Source of the DNA: Ctena decussata
Taxonomy: Eukaryota; Mollusca; Bivalvia; Lucinida; Lucinidae
Assembly (NCBI GenBank): GCA_963989385.1
Contig: OZ022509.1
Location: 74,546,667 to 74,610,666 of the forward strand
DNA: 64,000 nucleotides
Reading direction: 5' to 3'
The notes under the pieces were generated by a model. The model did no database searches and was not told the DNA's origin. It was given only the letters and a program-made list of their open reading frames with translations. Each line of letters starts with the position of its first letter. The stretch's first letter is position 1. A program made the translations under genes and the position numbers. Positions 53,395 through 63,405 of the stretch are shown piece by piece.

Positions 53395-54215
53395 GCTTTA
53401 TTAAAGGGGATGTCTTCTGTACTAGCGCTATTGCTCCTGCCCTACTAAAAGGGGCTGTCTTCTGTAGTAGCGCTAATGCCGCAGCGCTACTAGCGCTATT
53501 GCCGCTGCGCTACTAAAAGGGGCTGTCTTTTGTAGTAGCGCTAATGCGGCAGCGCTACTATAAGGGAATGTCTTCCAAAGTGGCGCTATTGCCGCTGCGC
53601 TACTATAAGGGGATATCTTCTGTACTAGCGCTATTGCCGCTGCGCTACTAAAAAGGGACTGTCTTCTGTAGTAGCGCTAATGCCGCTGCGCTACTATAAA
53701 GGAATGTCTTCCAAAGTGGCGCTATTGCCGCTGCGCTACTATAAGGGGGTGTTTTCTGAAGTAGCGCTATTGCCGCTGCGCTACTAAAAGGGGCTGTCTT
53801 CTGTAGTAGCGCTAATGCCACAGCGCTACTAGCGCTATTGCCGCTGCGCTACTAAAAGGGGCTGTCTTTTGTAGTAGCGCTAATGCCGCAGCGCTACTAC
53901 AAGGGAATGTCTTCCAAAGTGGCGCTATTGCCGCTGTGCTACTATAAGGGGATGTCTTCTGTACTAGCGCTATTGCCGCTGCGCTACTAAAAGGGACTGT
54001 CTTCTGTAGTAGCGCTAATGCCGCTGCGCTACTATAAGGTAAGTCTTGCAAAGTGGCGCTATTGCCGCTGTTCTACTATAAGGGGTGTTTTCTGAAGTAG
54101 CGCTATTGCCGCTGCGCTACTAAAAAGGGCTGTCTTCTGTAGTAGCGCTATAGCCGCTGTGCTACTATAAGGGAATGCTTTCTGAAGTAGCGCTATTGCC
54201 GCTGCACTCTATCTG
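53395..54215 (-). repeat. 45-bp minisatellite, about 18 units, inverted relative to 51331-52675
   Basis: The unit is TAGCGCTAATGCCGCTGCGC-TACTA plus aaaggggctgtcttctgtag or TAAGGGAATGTCTTCCAAAG. Its reverse complement (GTAGCGCAGCGGCATTAGCG ...) is the unit of the left array. The minus frame accordingly gives SSAAALALLQKT-type repeats (for example 54051-53812). Confidence 0.95.
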
Positions 54216-54504
54216 TACATTGCCCACCCACCAACCCTCTTTTCGTGATGGTCTTACATGAAAGATGGACCAGAAAATGCAATAGAATATTCCATTTTTT
54301 ACTTCTTAAGCTTCTCTATCCTTCTATGACCATACAAATTTAAAGGTTAAGCATCAGAGAAAAGCTGCCTATAAGTGATTTTTTTTTTCATAACTGAAGC
54401 TGTAAATGTGGCTGTCAAACAAGTCGGACAAGATGGAATGATATTGCTCACTGGAGCTTTTATGCTAAACATCTATAGCTTCTGCGAATTCTGTAATGTA
54501 TTTC

Positions 54505-54770
54505 ATAATCTATTCTATTCTATTCTATCCCATAACCTTACAAGGTTGCAGGGGCGGATCCAGAAATTTTGGAAAGGGGGTTCATATTAGCTGAGGGGGT
54601 TCGATTTGTGCAGTTTGACCATTTTTTCCTGAAATTCCCCATCAAAATGAAATAAAAGGCTGAAGAGGGGGTTCGTTTGAACCCCCCCGAACCTCCTCTG
54701 GATCCGCCACTGGGTTGTTGGGGCACAACAGATGACTTTGAAACGTTCCCTTTCCACATAATCATGATCA
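54505..54770 (-). mobile_element. 3'-end scrap of an RTE retrotransposon, itself interrupted
   Basis: tctattctattctatcccat and AACCTTACAAGG, then (after the insertion) TTGTTGGGGCACAACAGATG and ACGTTCCCTTTCCAC, match the 3' end of the larger RTE copy at 55689. Only about 100 bp of the element is present. Confidence 0.8.
54549..54712. mobile_element. 164-bp CAG...CTG MITE with GGTTG duplication
   Basis: CAGGGGCGGATCCAGAAATT at the left mirrors CCTCTGGATCCGCCACTG at the right. GGTTG is directly repeated (54544-54548 and 54713-54717) within the RTE scrap. Internal GGGGGTTC words. hAT-like. Confidence 0.8.
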
Positions 54771-55236
54771 ACATCCAGTAAAATGAACGAGTAAATGATA
54801 TGAGTACTATTGTGGCAGTATCTTACCAACAGCAATCTTATATCATTGATTTAGAGATGGTTATGTATTTGTGTTGTGCATTAGCACTTTACATGTAAAC
54901 AAACAAATATGGCTTCCAAAGTTGAAAATGTAATTGACAAGTAATATCAGTGATTAAACATACCATCACAATTATTCAACAAATTATTAAACAATTTAAA
55001 TTATGCAGTATTTTCATGACTGACTGGTGAAAAGTGAGTCAACTTTCAGTGTTACATTGCGGCTAGTTTCCCTACCATGCCAATCGAAGAAGGCTAAGGT
55101 AGTGATTATCATTTCTAATATGTTTGTGCAAATGTAATAAATAAAAATCACCCTTTTGTTTCTAGTCATGTTGGCTGAAGGATTAAATCCTTGTGCCACT
55201 GTGGGATCCTTGATTCTGCACTGTGGAAAAGCTGTA
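54771..55236. other. No feature recognised
   Basis: AT-rich, no gene or repeat that I can support. Confidence 0.4.
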
Positions 55237-55412
55237 AATAAGGGGATAACTGTATTCCAAATTTGTCATTTGGCAAGATAAATCGTCGGTTTTATGGTCG
55301 GAAATTTCGTTTCACGACTACGTGCCAGCGGAGCCGTAAAACGCATTTTGCGACCATAAAACCGAAGATTTATCTCCCCATTTGACAATTTTCAATACAG
55401 TTATCCCTATTC
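55237..55412. mobile_element. 176-bp hairpin element, GGGGATAACTGTATT...AATACAGTTATCCC
   Basis: GGGGATAACTGTATTCCAAA mirrors AATTTTCAATACAGTTATCCC. The inner GATAAATCGTCGGTTTTATG mirrors CATAAAACCGAAGATTTATC. GC-rich loop (CGTGCCAGCGGAGCCG). Confidence 0.8.
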
Positions 55413-55688
55413 TAATGCACTTTTAACATTTTCACCTTTAAAAATGTGCTACTTTGCACCTATAGCAAACGCTTTCAGCAACATTAAACCAGATGTCAGC
55501 CAATGAGAAGCGACATTAAGTAATAACATCGGGTTTCCAACAGTATATCGCAGGATATACTGTCGCACATTTTTGACGTTATCAAATCAGACGTTACGTT
55601 ACATACTTAAATGCAAATAGAATCCCAAATTTTTCGTCCATGCAACATCCTACCACCCTTAGAAGAACAGTTTAGTTGAAACGTTTTA

Positions 55689-57621
55689 TTCTATTCTATT
55701 CTATCCCATAACCTTACTAGGTCGTTGGGGCACCACAGCTGCCTTCAAAACAATCCCTTTCCACCTTGTCCTGTCTTCAGCTGCCCTAGTTGAGCTGGCA
55801 AAATCCATTCCAGTCCACTCCTTGATATTGTCTTCCCACCTCTTCTTCTGTCTACCTCTTCTTCTTTTTCCTTTCACTGTGCCCTGAAGAATTGTCTTTG
55901 CTAAACCAGAAGACCTTGAGACGTGGCCAAACCACCTTAGTTTCCGTTTCTTGACCAGCGTCAGGAGTTCATCATATTCTCCAATGGCTGCTTGGATCTT
56001 CCTGCGAACCTCCTCATTGGTTATATGGTCCTTGTACGAAATGTTCAGTAACCTTCGGTAGCATCTCATCTCAAAGGCCTGCGTTCTTTTCTCTAACTCT
56101 GCTGTCAAGGTCCATGATTCACAGGCATACAGAAATATGGAAATGACAAGGGAGCGCATAAGTGTCACCTTTGATCCAAGAGATATGTTGTTATCTCTCC
56201 AAATTGGTTTCAGCTTGGCAAGAGCTGAAGTGGCTTGTGCTATCCTTGAGAGAACCTCCTGTTTTGAGCCATCATCTGAGACAACTGCTCCAAGGTATTT
56301 GAAGCTGCTTACAGTACCCAGCTTCTGCCCCTTTACCTTGATCTCCCTCTGGATGCCATCTGCGCTGTTTGTCATCAGTTTGGTCTTCTCAGCACTGATC
56401 TCCATCTTATACCTTGTGCAGGTCTGGTCGAGACTTTCAACTAGAGCTTCTAGTTCCTGCTCTTCCTCAGCAAGAGCGTCTATGTCATCGGCAAACCGCA
56501 GGTTGGTAATATTTCTGCCGCCTATGCTAACCTTTCCGTCATGTTCTTCCAGAGCATCGGACATGATCCGTTCGAGAAAAATGTTGAAGAGGGTGGGTGA
56601 CAGAAGACATCCTTGTCTTACGCCAACTGTTGTTCTGAACCATTCTCCTGTGCTGCCATTTATCAGGACTGCACTTGTAGCCTTGTCGTATAGCTGCTCA
56701 ATGGTGCGAACTAGGTTTGCATTGATATTGTACTTCCTCATGGTGGCCCATAAGGCTGCATGCCATACCCTGTCAAAGGCTTTTTTGAAATCAATGAAGA
56801 CATGGTACAGATTCTGCTGATGTTGGAGATACTTTTCACACAGGATTCTAAGGTTGAAGATCTGTTCTGTGGTGCTCCTTCCTGCTCGGAACCCAGCCTG
56901 TTCCTCAGCGATTATCTCTTCGGCTTGTGGCTTAAGCCTGTTCAAGATGACTTTCAGCATGACTTTGCTTGAATGACTGATGAGGCTGATGGTTCTGTAG
57001 TTCTGGCAGAGCTGTAGGTTGCCCTTTTTAGGGAGAGTAATAATCAGCGACTGTGTCCATGGGGTAGGCCATTCTCCTGTTCTCCAGATCCTGTTACAGA
57101 TATCTGTTAAAACATCAATCATGGTCTCCCCTCCAGCTTGAACAAGTTCTGCTGGTATATTATCAACTCCGGCAGATTTTCCCTTCTTCAGTGCTGCTAC
57201 TGCAATCTCAACTTCCTCACGAAGGATCGGTTGTTGATCTTCATCTGGGGGCTGACTGCAGTCCAGAACTGTATTGTCACCATCAGTCTCATGGTTGTAT
57301 AATTCTGAGCAATATTCTGTCCATCTGCTGAGAATCTCTTGTTCTTCTGTAAGGCATTTCCCAGACTTGTTCTGGATAGTTGTGGATCTACCCTGTTTCT
57401 CTGAAGTTAGATCCTTCACCAGCTGGTATGCTTTCTTGCTGTTGTTTTTGTTCAGGCAAGTTTCGATCTCCTCGCACTGACTAGCTATCCAGTCCTCCTT
57501 CGCTTTCTTCACTGCCTTCTGAATCCTCTTGTTTGCTTCCCTGTATTCTTCTGCTCCTCCTGCTTCATACCTCTTCTTCTTCAAATTTCTCCTCTCATCA
57601 CAGAGGTCGAGAACATCTCTA
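55689..57621 (-). mobile_element. 5'-truncated RTE-clade non-LTR retrotransposon with target-site duplication
   Basis: GAAACGTTTTA is directly repeated at 55678-55688 and 57622-57632, bracketing the element. On the minus strand it starts inside the coding region (RDVLDLCDERRNLKKKRYEA) and ends in a short tandem tail (ATAGA)n, typical of RTE elements, which lack poly(A). The endonuclease half is missing. Confidence 0.92.
55701..57584 (-). CDS. RTE reverse transcriptase (endonuclease lost), intact frame
   Basis: 627 codons without a stop, part of the truncated retrotransposon. Palm motifs are present: FIDFKKAFDRVWH with the first catalytic aspartate (about residue 270), GVRQGCLLSPTLFN, and RFADDIDALAEEE with the catalytic aspartate pair (about residue 370). 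Downstream come the thumb region (FKYLGAVVSDDGSKQEV) and the end RKLRWFGHVSRSSGLA, KRRRGRQKKRWEDNIKEWTG typical of RTE/BovB-type proteins. Without the N-terminal apurinic-type endonuclease it is not autonomous. The clean frame and the perfect 11-bp duplication point to a recent insertion. Degraded relatives lie at 58540-58826 and 63470-64000. Confidence 0.9.
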   Translation of the reverse strand: MKKKRYEAGGAEEYREANKRIQKAVKKAKEDWIASQCEEIETCLNKNNSKKAYQLVKDLTSEKQGRSTTIQNKSGKCLTEEQEILSRWTEYCSELYNHETDGDNTVLDCSQPPDEDQQPILREEVEIAVAALKKGKSAGVDNIPAELVQAGGETMIDVLTDICNRIWRTGEWPTPWTQSLIITLPKKGNLQLCQNYRTISLISHSSKVMLKVILNRLKPQAEEIIAEEQAGFRAGRSTTEQIFNLRILCEKYLQHQQNLYHVFIDFKKAFDRVWHAALWATMRKYNINANLVRTIEQLYDKATSAVLINGSTGEWFRTTVGVRQGCLLSPTLFNIFLERIMSDALEEHDGKVSIGGRNITNLRFADDIDALAEEEQELEALVESLDQTCTRYKMEISAEKTKLMTNSADGIQREIKVKGQKLGTVSSFKYLGAVVSDDGSKQEVLSRIAQATSALAKLKPIWRDNNISLGSKVTLMRSLVISIFLYACESWTLTAELEKRTQAFEMRCYRRLLNISYKDHITNEEVRRKIQAAIGEYDELLTLVKKRKLRWFGHVSRSSGLAKTILQGTVKGKRRRGRQKKRWEDNIKEWTGMDFASSTRAAEDRTRWKGIVLKAAVVPQRPSKVMG

Positions 57622-57632
57622 GAAACGTTTTA

Positions 57633-58052
57633 CTACAATTAAAACTAGCTGTTTAAAATGCAAAATACTGCATGCATATTCATAAGAACAACAGTTTAAA
57701 GTAATTAACATGTAGAAACTAAAAAGGCTCATATTGTTCGCTCTGGAACACCTAAACAATCTCTGAAATTATACCTGAAGCATTCCAAATAAAACAATTG
57801 CCGTAGACTAAATACACTACAATCTTCTCGTTATCCTGGCCAATATCCATCTGAGAAAATGCTATTTCATAACGAATAAACTAAACAAAATGACAATAAT
57901 ACTGGAAAATCAACGTGCGCGCAGCCATTATAAGAATTGGTACTTATCTTCCCAATGGGCAGTCAGTTACGCGGAAAACCAGCGAGAAAGATGCACTTGA
58001 TTGACAAATACTCACGCCAGTCAGTCATATGTCCAGTTTGCGGCGAGCTCTA
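57633..58052. other. No feature recognised
   Basis: Unique-looking sequence between the RTE copy and a foldback element. Confidence 0.4.
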
Positions 58053-58529
58053 GTTCGGGGTTCTGCCAATGTTACCATCGGTAAGCCAATTCCATTCAGA
58101 GTTTCGCCATTGACACCAATGGCTCTACCATTGGTACCAAAATACTACCAAATGGTACCCATATTGCCGATGATTCGTTACCAATCTTGCAGACAATTAA
58201 CTTAGGGCGTAGACAAAATTACCAATGCAGGAAAATCGTGTTATTCAATACGGCGATTTAGTAAATCCATCAAAAAGCTCGAGTTAAGACAGGAGAATAA
58301 CCACTTTTCTCCCACAATGATGAAAGCAAATTAGAAAAACAAAACATTTATAATTACAGAAAACGATTGGCTCTGCAATTGTGTCATAAGCGCCATTGGC
58401 TCTACAGTTAGTACCAATGGCACCATTGATTGCCGATACTGTTCAGGGTTCTATAGTTAACAATGGTACCAATGGCAGACAATGGCACCACTGGCAAAAT
58501 TGCCATTCACCATTGGCAGAACCCCGAAC
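58053..58529. mobile_element. Foldback element, GTTCGGGGTTCTGCCAATG arms
   Basis: GTTCGGGGTTCTGCCAATG at the left mirrors CATTGGCAGAACCCCGAAC at the right. ACCATTGGTACCAAAA and CAATGGTACCAATGG words repeat inward on both arms. TA on both outer sides. Confidence 0.8.
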
Positions 58530-58539
58530 GTAGCCTCGA

Positions 58540-58826
58540 TTTGTTGAAATGACTGTAAAGGCCTGTGGTAAGAACAAGGATTTGAAGAAGAGGTGGTATG
58601 AAGCAGAAGGAGCGAAAGAATACAGAGAGGCTAACAAGATGCTTCAGAAAGCCCTTCAGAAAGCAGCTGCATGCTGGATAAGTTCGCAATGCAAGGAGAC
58701 TGAAACTTGCCTAAAAAAGAAAAGCAAGAAAGCATATCAACTGGATAGAGAAACGGGATAGATCAACAACTATCCAGGACCAATCTTACAAATGTCTAAC
58801 AGAAGGACAAGAACTTTTCAGTAGGC
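58540..58826 (+). pseudogene. RTE retrotransposon coding fragment (first half of an interrupted copy)
   Basis: The plus-strand frame reads NKDLKKRWYEAEGAKEYREA, ALQKAAACWISSQCKETETC and LKKKSKKAYQLD. After a frameshift come IQDQSYKCLTEGQELFSR-like traces, homologous to the first 90 residues of the RTE protein at 57584. It stops at about 58826, and the matching continuation is at about 63470. Confidence 0.8.
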
Positions 58827-59275
58827 TACCTTGAAGCTGTCAGTGTTTGTGAAGGTGGCAACAGAAGTTGGGAGATTATTCCACTTGATGACTGTAACTT
58901 GGCTAAAAGAGTATTTATAATAATTAGTCCGGGCACAGATCTGTCTATAAGCCAGTAGATGGGCGGTTCGTGAAATGCCGGTCAGTGGGATGATATAGTT
59001 TTGGAGTGGTACTGCGACGTAGGCTTGAATTGTCTTTTAAAACAGAACCCCTTGAGCGTCAGCTTGCCGCCTCTCAAAGGTACTTCAGCCCAGTCTGCAT
59101 ATCATGTCTGACACACTTGCATATAGTGAATATTCATCAAGGACCCAACAAACCGCTCGCCTCCGCCTCTGCATCATCTCAATTTTCTGTATTTTATCTT
59201 GGGTGTAGGAATTCCAAACTAGAACTGCATACTCCCGTTGGGGCACACAACAGCCTTATATGCTCTTTCTTTCAG
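58826..59275 (-). pseudogene. LINE reverse transcriptase C-terminal fragment (same group as 17277)
   Basis: The minus strand reads KIEMMQRR near 59180, then a traceable stretch ending ARTNYYKYSFSQVTVIKWNN and LPTSVATFTNTDSFKV, parallel to DYYRYSFFPMTVVLWNRLPTG at 17277. Several frameshifts. It is inserted within the RTE copy. Confidence 0.7.
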
Positions 59276-59939
59276 CATTGAGATTCCTTCAGAGGAATCC
59301 AAGAGACTTATCGGCAGAACTAGTTATTCTTGAGATATGGGGCTTTTTGATAGGTCCCATTTTTAGCTCACCTTAGCCGAAGGCTCACAGGTGAGCTTAT
59401 AGTAAAGGCAGGCATCCGACGTCCGCCGTCCGTCCGTCTGTCCGTCCGTCCGTCAACATTTTCAAACGGTAGCTCCTCTGAAACTACAAGGCCCATTGTA
59501 ACCAAATTTCATATATAGCATCTATAGGCAGGGGGAACCAATAATACTGTTTTTTTTTATTCAAAATGCTTCATAGCTTTGGTTGCTATGGCAACTTAAA
59601 GTTTCCATTGACTTGTATGGGAAAAAATGAAAATTTGCATTTATTGCTGTCACTGCAGATATTCTGACAAAACTTTTACAGAAATGTTCCTTGAGTAGTC
59701 CTCTATCAACCACTTGAAATTTATATAAATTGTACAATTTGGCTAGTTGCCATGGCAACCGAATGATAAAAAATAGAAAAAAATATTCGAAAATCTATGC
59801 AACCAATAAAGCTCAAACTTCACAGAAAGGATCTTAGTATTAGCTTCTATAAAAGTACTGTTTTTCTTGGCAATTGCTCTAGCAGTTTGCTTGCTATGGG
59901 AACTTAAATTTGCCATTGACTCATATAGCTTTAAATTTG

Positions 59940-60665
59940 TTTATGAACATAGCTAGGTTGTCAGACTCGGTTGAACTTGAAATTGCTAGGAGACAGTTAG
60001 CTATGAAAGATAGGCATGGACACAGTTGGTTTAACTACATTAAGGATCTTCTAGACATGTATGATCTTCCCTCAATTTTCGAACTATTTGAAAATCCCCC
60101 ATCTAGGTCTGAGTGGAAGGCGCTGATGAATAACTCTGTTAACTCTGTCATAGAGGCAGAATGGAAAAAAGACACTAATGCAAAATCTTCACTAAAATAT
60201 GTTAACCCAGCTATGTTGAGTATTGGTAGATGCCATCCAATCTGGTCTACTGTAAGAAATAATATAATTGATAGCAGAAGGGCTCAACTCAAATGCAAGT
60301 TACTCACTGGCTCTTATATTCTTCAAGCAAATAGGGCTGTCTTTCATCAGTTTCAAGTAGATCCGACCTGTAAGTTATGCTCCTCTGCACCTGAGACTCG
60401 TCAGCATTATGTAGCAGAGTGTACTGTGTTTGAACCTGAAAGAGACTCTTTTAAACAAAAAGTTTATAATTATTTGCCGCTCCATGACTGTAACCTACAA
60501 GACCCAGATATACTCACAAGACTCGTCCTAGACTCATCAACAGTGTTTAACCACGATACTTCGGACCAGGGTGTGATTTCTCAAATAGAACTTTATGCTA
60601 GAGAATACATCTATGTGATCCATAAAAAGACAGTCGCCAGGTTAAAACAAATTTCAACAAATTAA
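59940..60665 (+). pseudogene. C-terminal domain of a non-LTR retrotransposon polyprotein
   Basis: The open frame (about 242 codons to TAA at 60663) reads NIARLSDSVELEIARRQLAM, HSWFNYIKDLLDMYDLPSIF and RRAQLKCKLLTGSYILQANR. A zinc-finger-like segment CKLCSSAPETRQHYVAEC (C-x2-C...H...C) follows, with an acidic tail. This arrangement closes the long ORF2 of several invertebrate LINE families, where the CCHC-like finger follows the reverse transcriptase. No catalytic part is here, so it is a 5'-truncated copy. It sits in the interrupted AGCTCACC element. The family clade cannot be fixed from this piece. Confidence 0.7.
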
Positions 60666-60805
60666 TAAAAAGAAAAAAACACGTCAGTTTGTAAATAACA
60701 CAGCTGTATATATCACCAGCAAATTTGAAATGAGCTCTTTATTTATAAATTTAAGACAACTCCCTCTTTGACGTCGTCATAATTAAAATCTAAAAAGAAA
60801 ATTAA

Positions 60806-60976
60806 AATCTAAAAAGTTCCTTCAAGAGCAGAGAATACATACAGAAGTAGGAACATGGGCCAGACTACGTAGTTTCGGCTAATAAAGCCTCGTCAGTGAC
60901 CCTGACAATATCTGGTGACGAAACCAGAACAAAAGCATACTGTAATTTCTTAATTTTAATTGGGCAGTCGATTAAA
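60806..60976 (-). mobile_element. Solitary hammerhead-bearing short element, copy 1
   Basis: About 171 bp, about 95% like 62405-62582 in reverse orientation. From one end: AATTAAAATCTAAAAAGTTCC-type start, CAAGAGCAGAGAATACATAC, the ribozyme, GACGAAACCAGAAC and CAGTCGATT. Present between the LINE C-terminal fragment and a retroelement tail. Confidence 0.85.
60857..60902 (-). ncRNA. Type I hammerhead ribozyme, copy 1
   Basis: The minus strand has the full hammerhead core. Helix I GGGTCA/TGGCCC (6 bp with one G-U). CTGACGA core, helix II GGCT-TTATT-AGCC, GAAA core. Short helix III ACT-ACGT-AGT, then C as the cleavage base (GTC triplet). Every invariant nucleotide of the known core is present. 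Self-cleavage of its RNA after that C is predicted, not shown. Confidence 0.9.
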
Positions 60977-61069
60977 ATAAAACGACGGTGGTCCGGAAAG
61001 TCAGCGGACGAACTCTAAGAAGAACAGAACAGAATGGCAAAATGGAAAATTTGCATTTGTATTCTTATT

Positions 61070-61245
61070 ATTTTTGGTTCGGTTTGGGTTGCTGAGTGGC
61101 CACCTTTTGGGAACAAGCTGCTCACTCGGTTGGCCACATGTTCTCTGTATCTTGATTATTTGTAATCTTAGTAGTTTCCAACTATGGTTTGAGGGCTGGA
61201 TTTGGATTTTGATTGTTTCAGTTCCTGGTCTTTGCATACTTTTTA
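61070..61245 (+). repeat. Retroelement 3' tail (copy 1)
   Basis: TTTTGGGAACAAGCTGCTCA, tttgagggctggatttggat and AGTTCCTGGTCTTTGCATAC parallel 63235-63405 in the same orientation and order (roughly 70% alike). Confidence 0.6.
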
Positions 61246-62404
61246 CTTTTATTGCTATGTCACTGCAGATATTTTGACAAACCTTTCATAGAAATGTTCC
61301 TTGAGTAGTCCTCAACCAGCCTTATTAAATTTATGCAAATTGCACAATTTGGCTGGTTGCAATGGCAACCGAAAAATTGAAAAAATAGTTTAAAATCACC
61401 TCCTCAATTACTATGTGACCGATACAGCTCAAACTTTACAGAAGGGATCTTAGTACTAACCTTAATAAAAGTACTGTTTCTCATGGCAGTTGCTCAAGTA
61501 GTTTTGTTTCTATGGGAACTTCAAGTTGCCGTTGACTTATAATAGGAAAATTGAAAATTTCCATTTATTGCTATGTCGCTGCAGATATTTTGACAAAACT
61601 TTTACAGAATTGTTCCTAGAGTAGTCCTCTAGCATTGGCATGAAATTTCAGGAAATAGCACAATTTGGCTTGTTGCCATGGTAACCAAATGGTTAAAAAT
61701 AGAAAACATTCTAAAAATCATCTACTCGGAAACTAATTGGCCGATAAAGCTGAAACTTTATATTTTTAATTTTTGTTGCCCATGGTTTGTTGCTATGGCA
61801 ACTTAAAGTTTCCATAGACTTATAATGGGAAAAATGTAAATTAACATTTATTTCTGTGTTACAGTAGATATTTTGACAAAAGTTTTACAGAAATGTTCTC
61901 AAGAAGTAGACTTCAAAATTCTGTCATATTGTACAATTTGCCTTAGAGGTAATTACCCCTGAGTGCTGAGGATGAATGACTCAGGTGAGCTATAGGACCA
62001 ATGGTCCTCTGGTTAGATTAACATTTATCCATTTCAAACGGATTTGTTTCCTCCAAAATTTATGATAAACACGATTTTGACATAGGAAATTTTCCATTTT
62101 TGGATGGTGATGTTCTACCTCTTACGGGGTTTACATTTCTCAACTTATTCGGTTTGCTAGAGCGTCTAGTCGTGTGACTGACTTCAATGCCCGTAATTAA
62201 AATTTGACAGCTAAGCTTCTGCAAGAGGGCTATCGGTATAATAAACTTTGAAAAGCTTTTTTTACCAAAATTCCATCGCCGACTCTATGAACTGGTTTCC
62301 AAACTCAATGTCGGATTAAAAACTCTTTTGCAACAGAGCCTATTGGAACCAGACTTTTATAGTCTTTTATATTATTTGGATCTTTTTGAAATAAGTCAGT
62401 CTTT

Positions 62405-62582
62405 GAATCGACTGTCCAATTAAAATTAAGAAATTACAGTATGATTTTTTTTCTGGTTTCGTCACCAGATATTGTCAGGGTCACTGACGAGGCTTTATTA
62501 GCCGAAACTACGTAGTCTGGCCCACGTTCCTACTTCTGTATATATTCTCTGCTCTTGAAGGAAATTTTTAAGATTTTAATTA
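62405..62582 (+). mobile_element. Solitary hammerhead-bearing short element, copy 2
   Basis: About 178 bp, inserted in the reverse transcriptase pseudogene between DFYS... and SDQFRKIIV. It runs AATCGACTGTCCAATT, TTTCTGGTTTCGTCACCAGA, the ribozyme, CTGCTCTTGAAGGAAATTTT and AAGATTTTAATT. Opposite orientation to copy 1. Confidence 0.85.
62478..62523 (+). ncRNA. Type I hammerhead ribozyme, copy 2
   Basis: GGGTCA (62478-62483), CTGACGA (62484-62490), GGCTTTATTAGCC (62491-62503), GAAA (62504-62507), helix III closing as ACT-ACGT-AGT (62507-62516), cleavage C at 62517, TGGCCC (62518-62523). The core is base-for-base identical to copy 1. This is the short-helix-III, type I form known from Penelope-like elements and animal retrozymes. 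Confidence 0.92.
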
Positions 62583-62775
62583 GTCTATAAATTCAAAGAA
62601 AAAAATCTGATCAGTTCAGAAAAATTATCGTACTTTACAAACGTATTGGATACAACATTAATATAATATGCAGTCTGCATATTTAGTGGTTAATCCAATC
62701 ATGGTTTATAATTTTGCTTCCCTCTTTAATTGCACGCCTGTTGATCGGGCATCAGACTCAGTGATGGACCCGACA

Positions 62776-63234
62776 AAGTTTTGCCTTGTCTGTTGCTTAG
62801 TTATTTGGGGTTCAACTGATAGTTTTCTTTTGCTCCGGTATTTCAGTGGTTTTAACATCCCAGAGGTCGCCTGATGTCGCAATACGACGTTTCTGTCGTC
62901 CTCATCTCTGAGTCATCATAGGTCTTATCCGTGATTTGTTTGTTTTCGGCGGTAAATGTTTAAACTGCAGAAGCAGAGGGCGAACATTGGATCCAGTAAA
63001 ACTAGTTAAAGCCCCCACCCCCTCCCCACCAACCCCCAGTAATCTTTTGCTGACCGTTCAAAGGTGGTAATTCTGTTGTGGTTCCCCAGTGTTACATAGT
63101 GTTATGTCCGCTTGTCTATGGTCTCTAGCAGTCTGGTCACCTGAATAGCCGCCAATTCTGCTTTCTGTTTTGTTCTGTAAATTAAAATAAGATAGGTAAA
63201 AGTAGATGATGCTGCTGCTTTTAATTAGGGTAGC
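62776..63234. other. Probable retroelement 3' untranslated region; no gene
   Basis: Lies between the reverse transcriptase remains and the tail repeat; no separate coding signal. A short C-rich stretch sits at 63008-63040. Confidence 0.4.
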
Positions 63235-63405
63235 TGAATGACCATATGTTTGGGAAAGAGTTGCTCATTTGGTTTACTGTGCGTGTTTTTCGTGAACTTT
63301 TGTTAATTTTGTGTGCGTGGTTCTTTCCCTTTTGGTTTTGAGAGCGGAATGTGGGATTTGATTGAATTAATTCCTGGTCATTGCATGTTTGTTTACTTCT
63401 GAGAT
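63235..63405 (+). repeat. Retroelement 3' tail (copy 2)
   Basis: TTTGGGAAAGAGTTGCTCAT, TTTTGAGAGCGGAATGTGGG and ATTCCTGGTCATTGCATGTT parallel the tail at 61070-61245. Confidence 0.6.

Larger units (their letters stand above)
59362..62013. mobile_element. TTTTTAGCTCACC...GGTGAGCTA repeat element, interrupted by retroelements
   Basis: Left end tttttagctcaccttagccg then AAGGCTCACAGGTGAGCTTA and a GTCCGTCCGTCTGTCCGTCC run. The body has blocks of about 250 bp (TGACAAAACTTTTACAGAAA, TGTTCCTTGAGTAGTCCTC, GGTTGCTATGGCAACTTAAA). Right end GACTCAGGTGAGCTATAGGA then CCAATGGTCCTCTGG. The block at about 59927 breaks off after TTGACTCATA and resumes at 61245 with TATTGCTATGTCACTGCAGA, so about 1.3 kb was inserted there. 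Confidence 0.8.
62035..62775 (+). pseudogene. Degraded reverse transcriptase C-terminus, split by a hammerhead element
   Basis: Plus-strand traces in order: SKIYDKHDFDIGNFPFLDGD, then frame +1 STSYGVYISQLIRFARASSR, VTDFNARN, stop, NLTAKLLQEGYRYNKL, then KFHRRLYELVSKLNVGLKTL, LQQSLLEPDFYS. After the element at 62405-62582 come SDQFRKIIVLYKRIGYNINI and, in another frame, YLVVNPIMVYNFASLFNC. The YGVYISQLIRFAR block is frequent in invertebrate retroelement reverse transcriptases. I cannot place the clade securely; Penelope-like is possible. At least three frameshifts or stops. Confidence 0.7.

Noticed and set aside
56137..56820. 227-codon plus-strand frame
   Set aside because: Antisense shadow of the RTE reverse transcriptase, which carries all the recognisable motifs on the minus strand.
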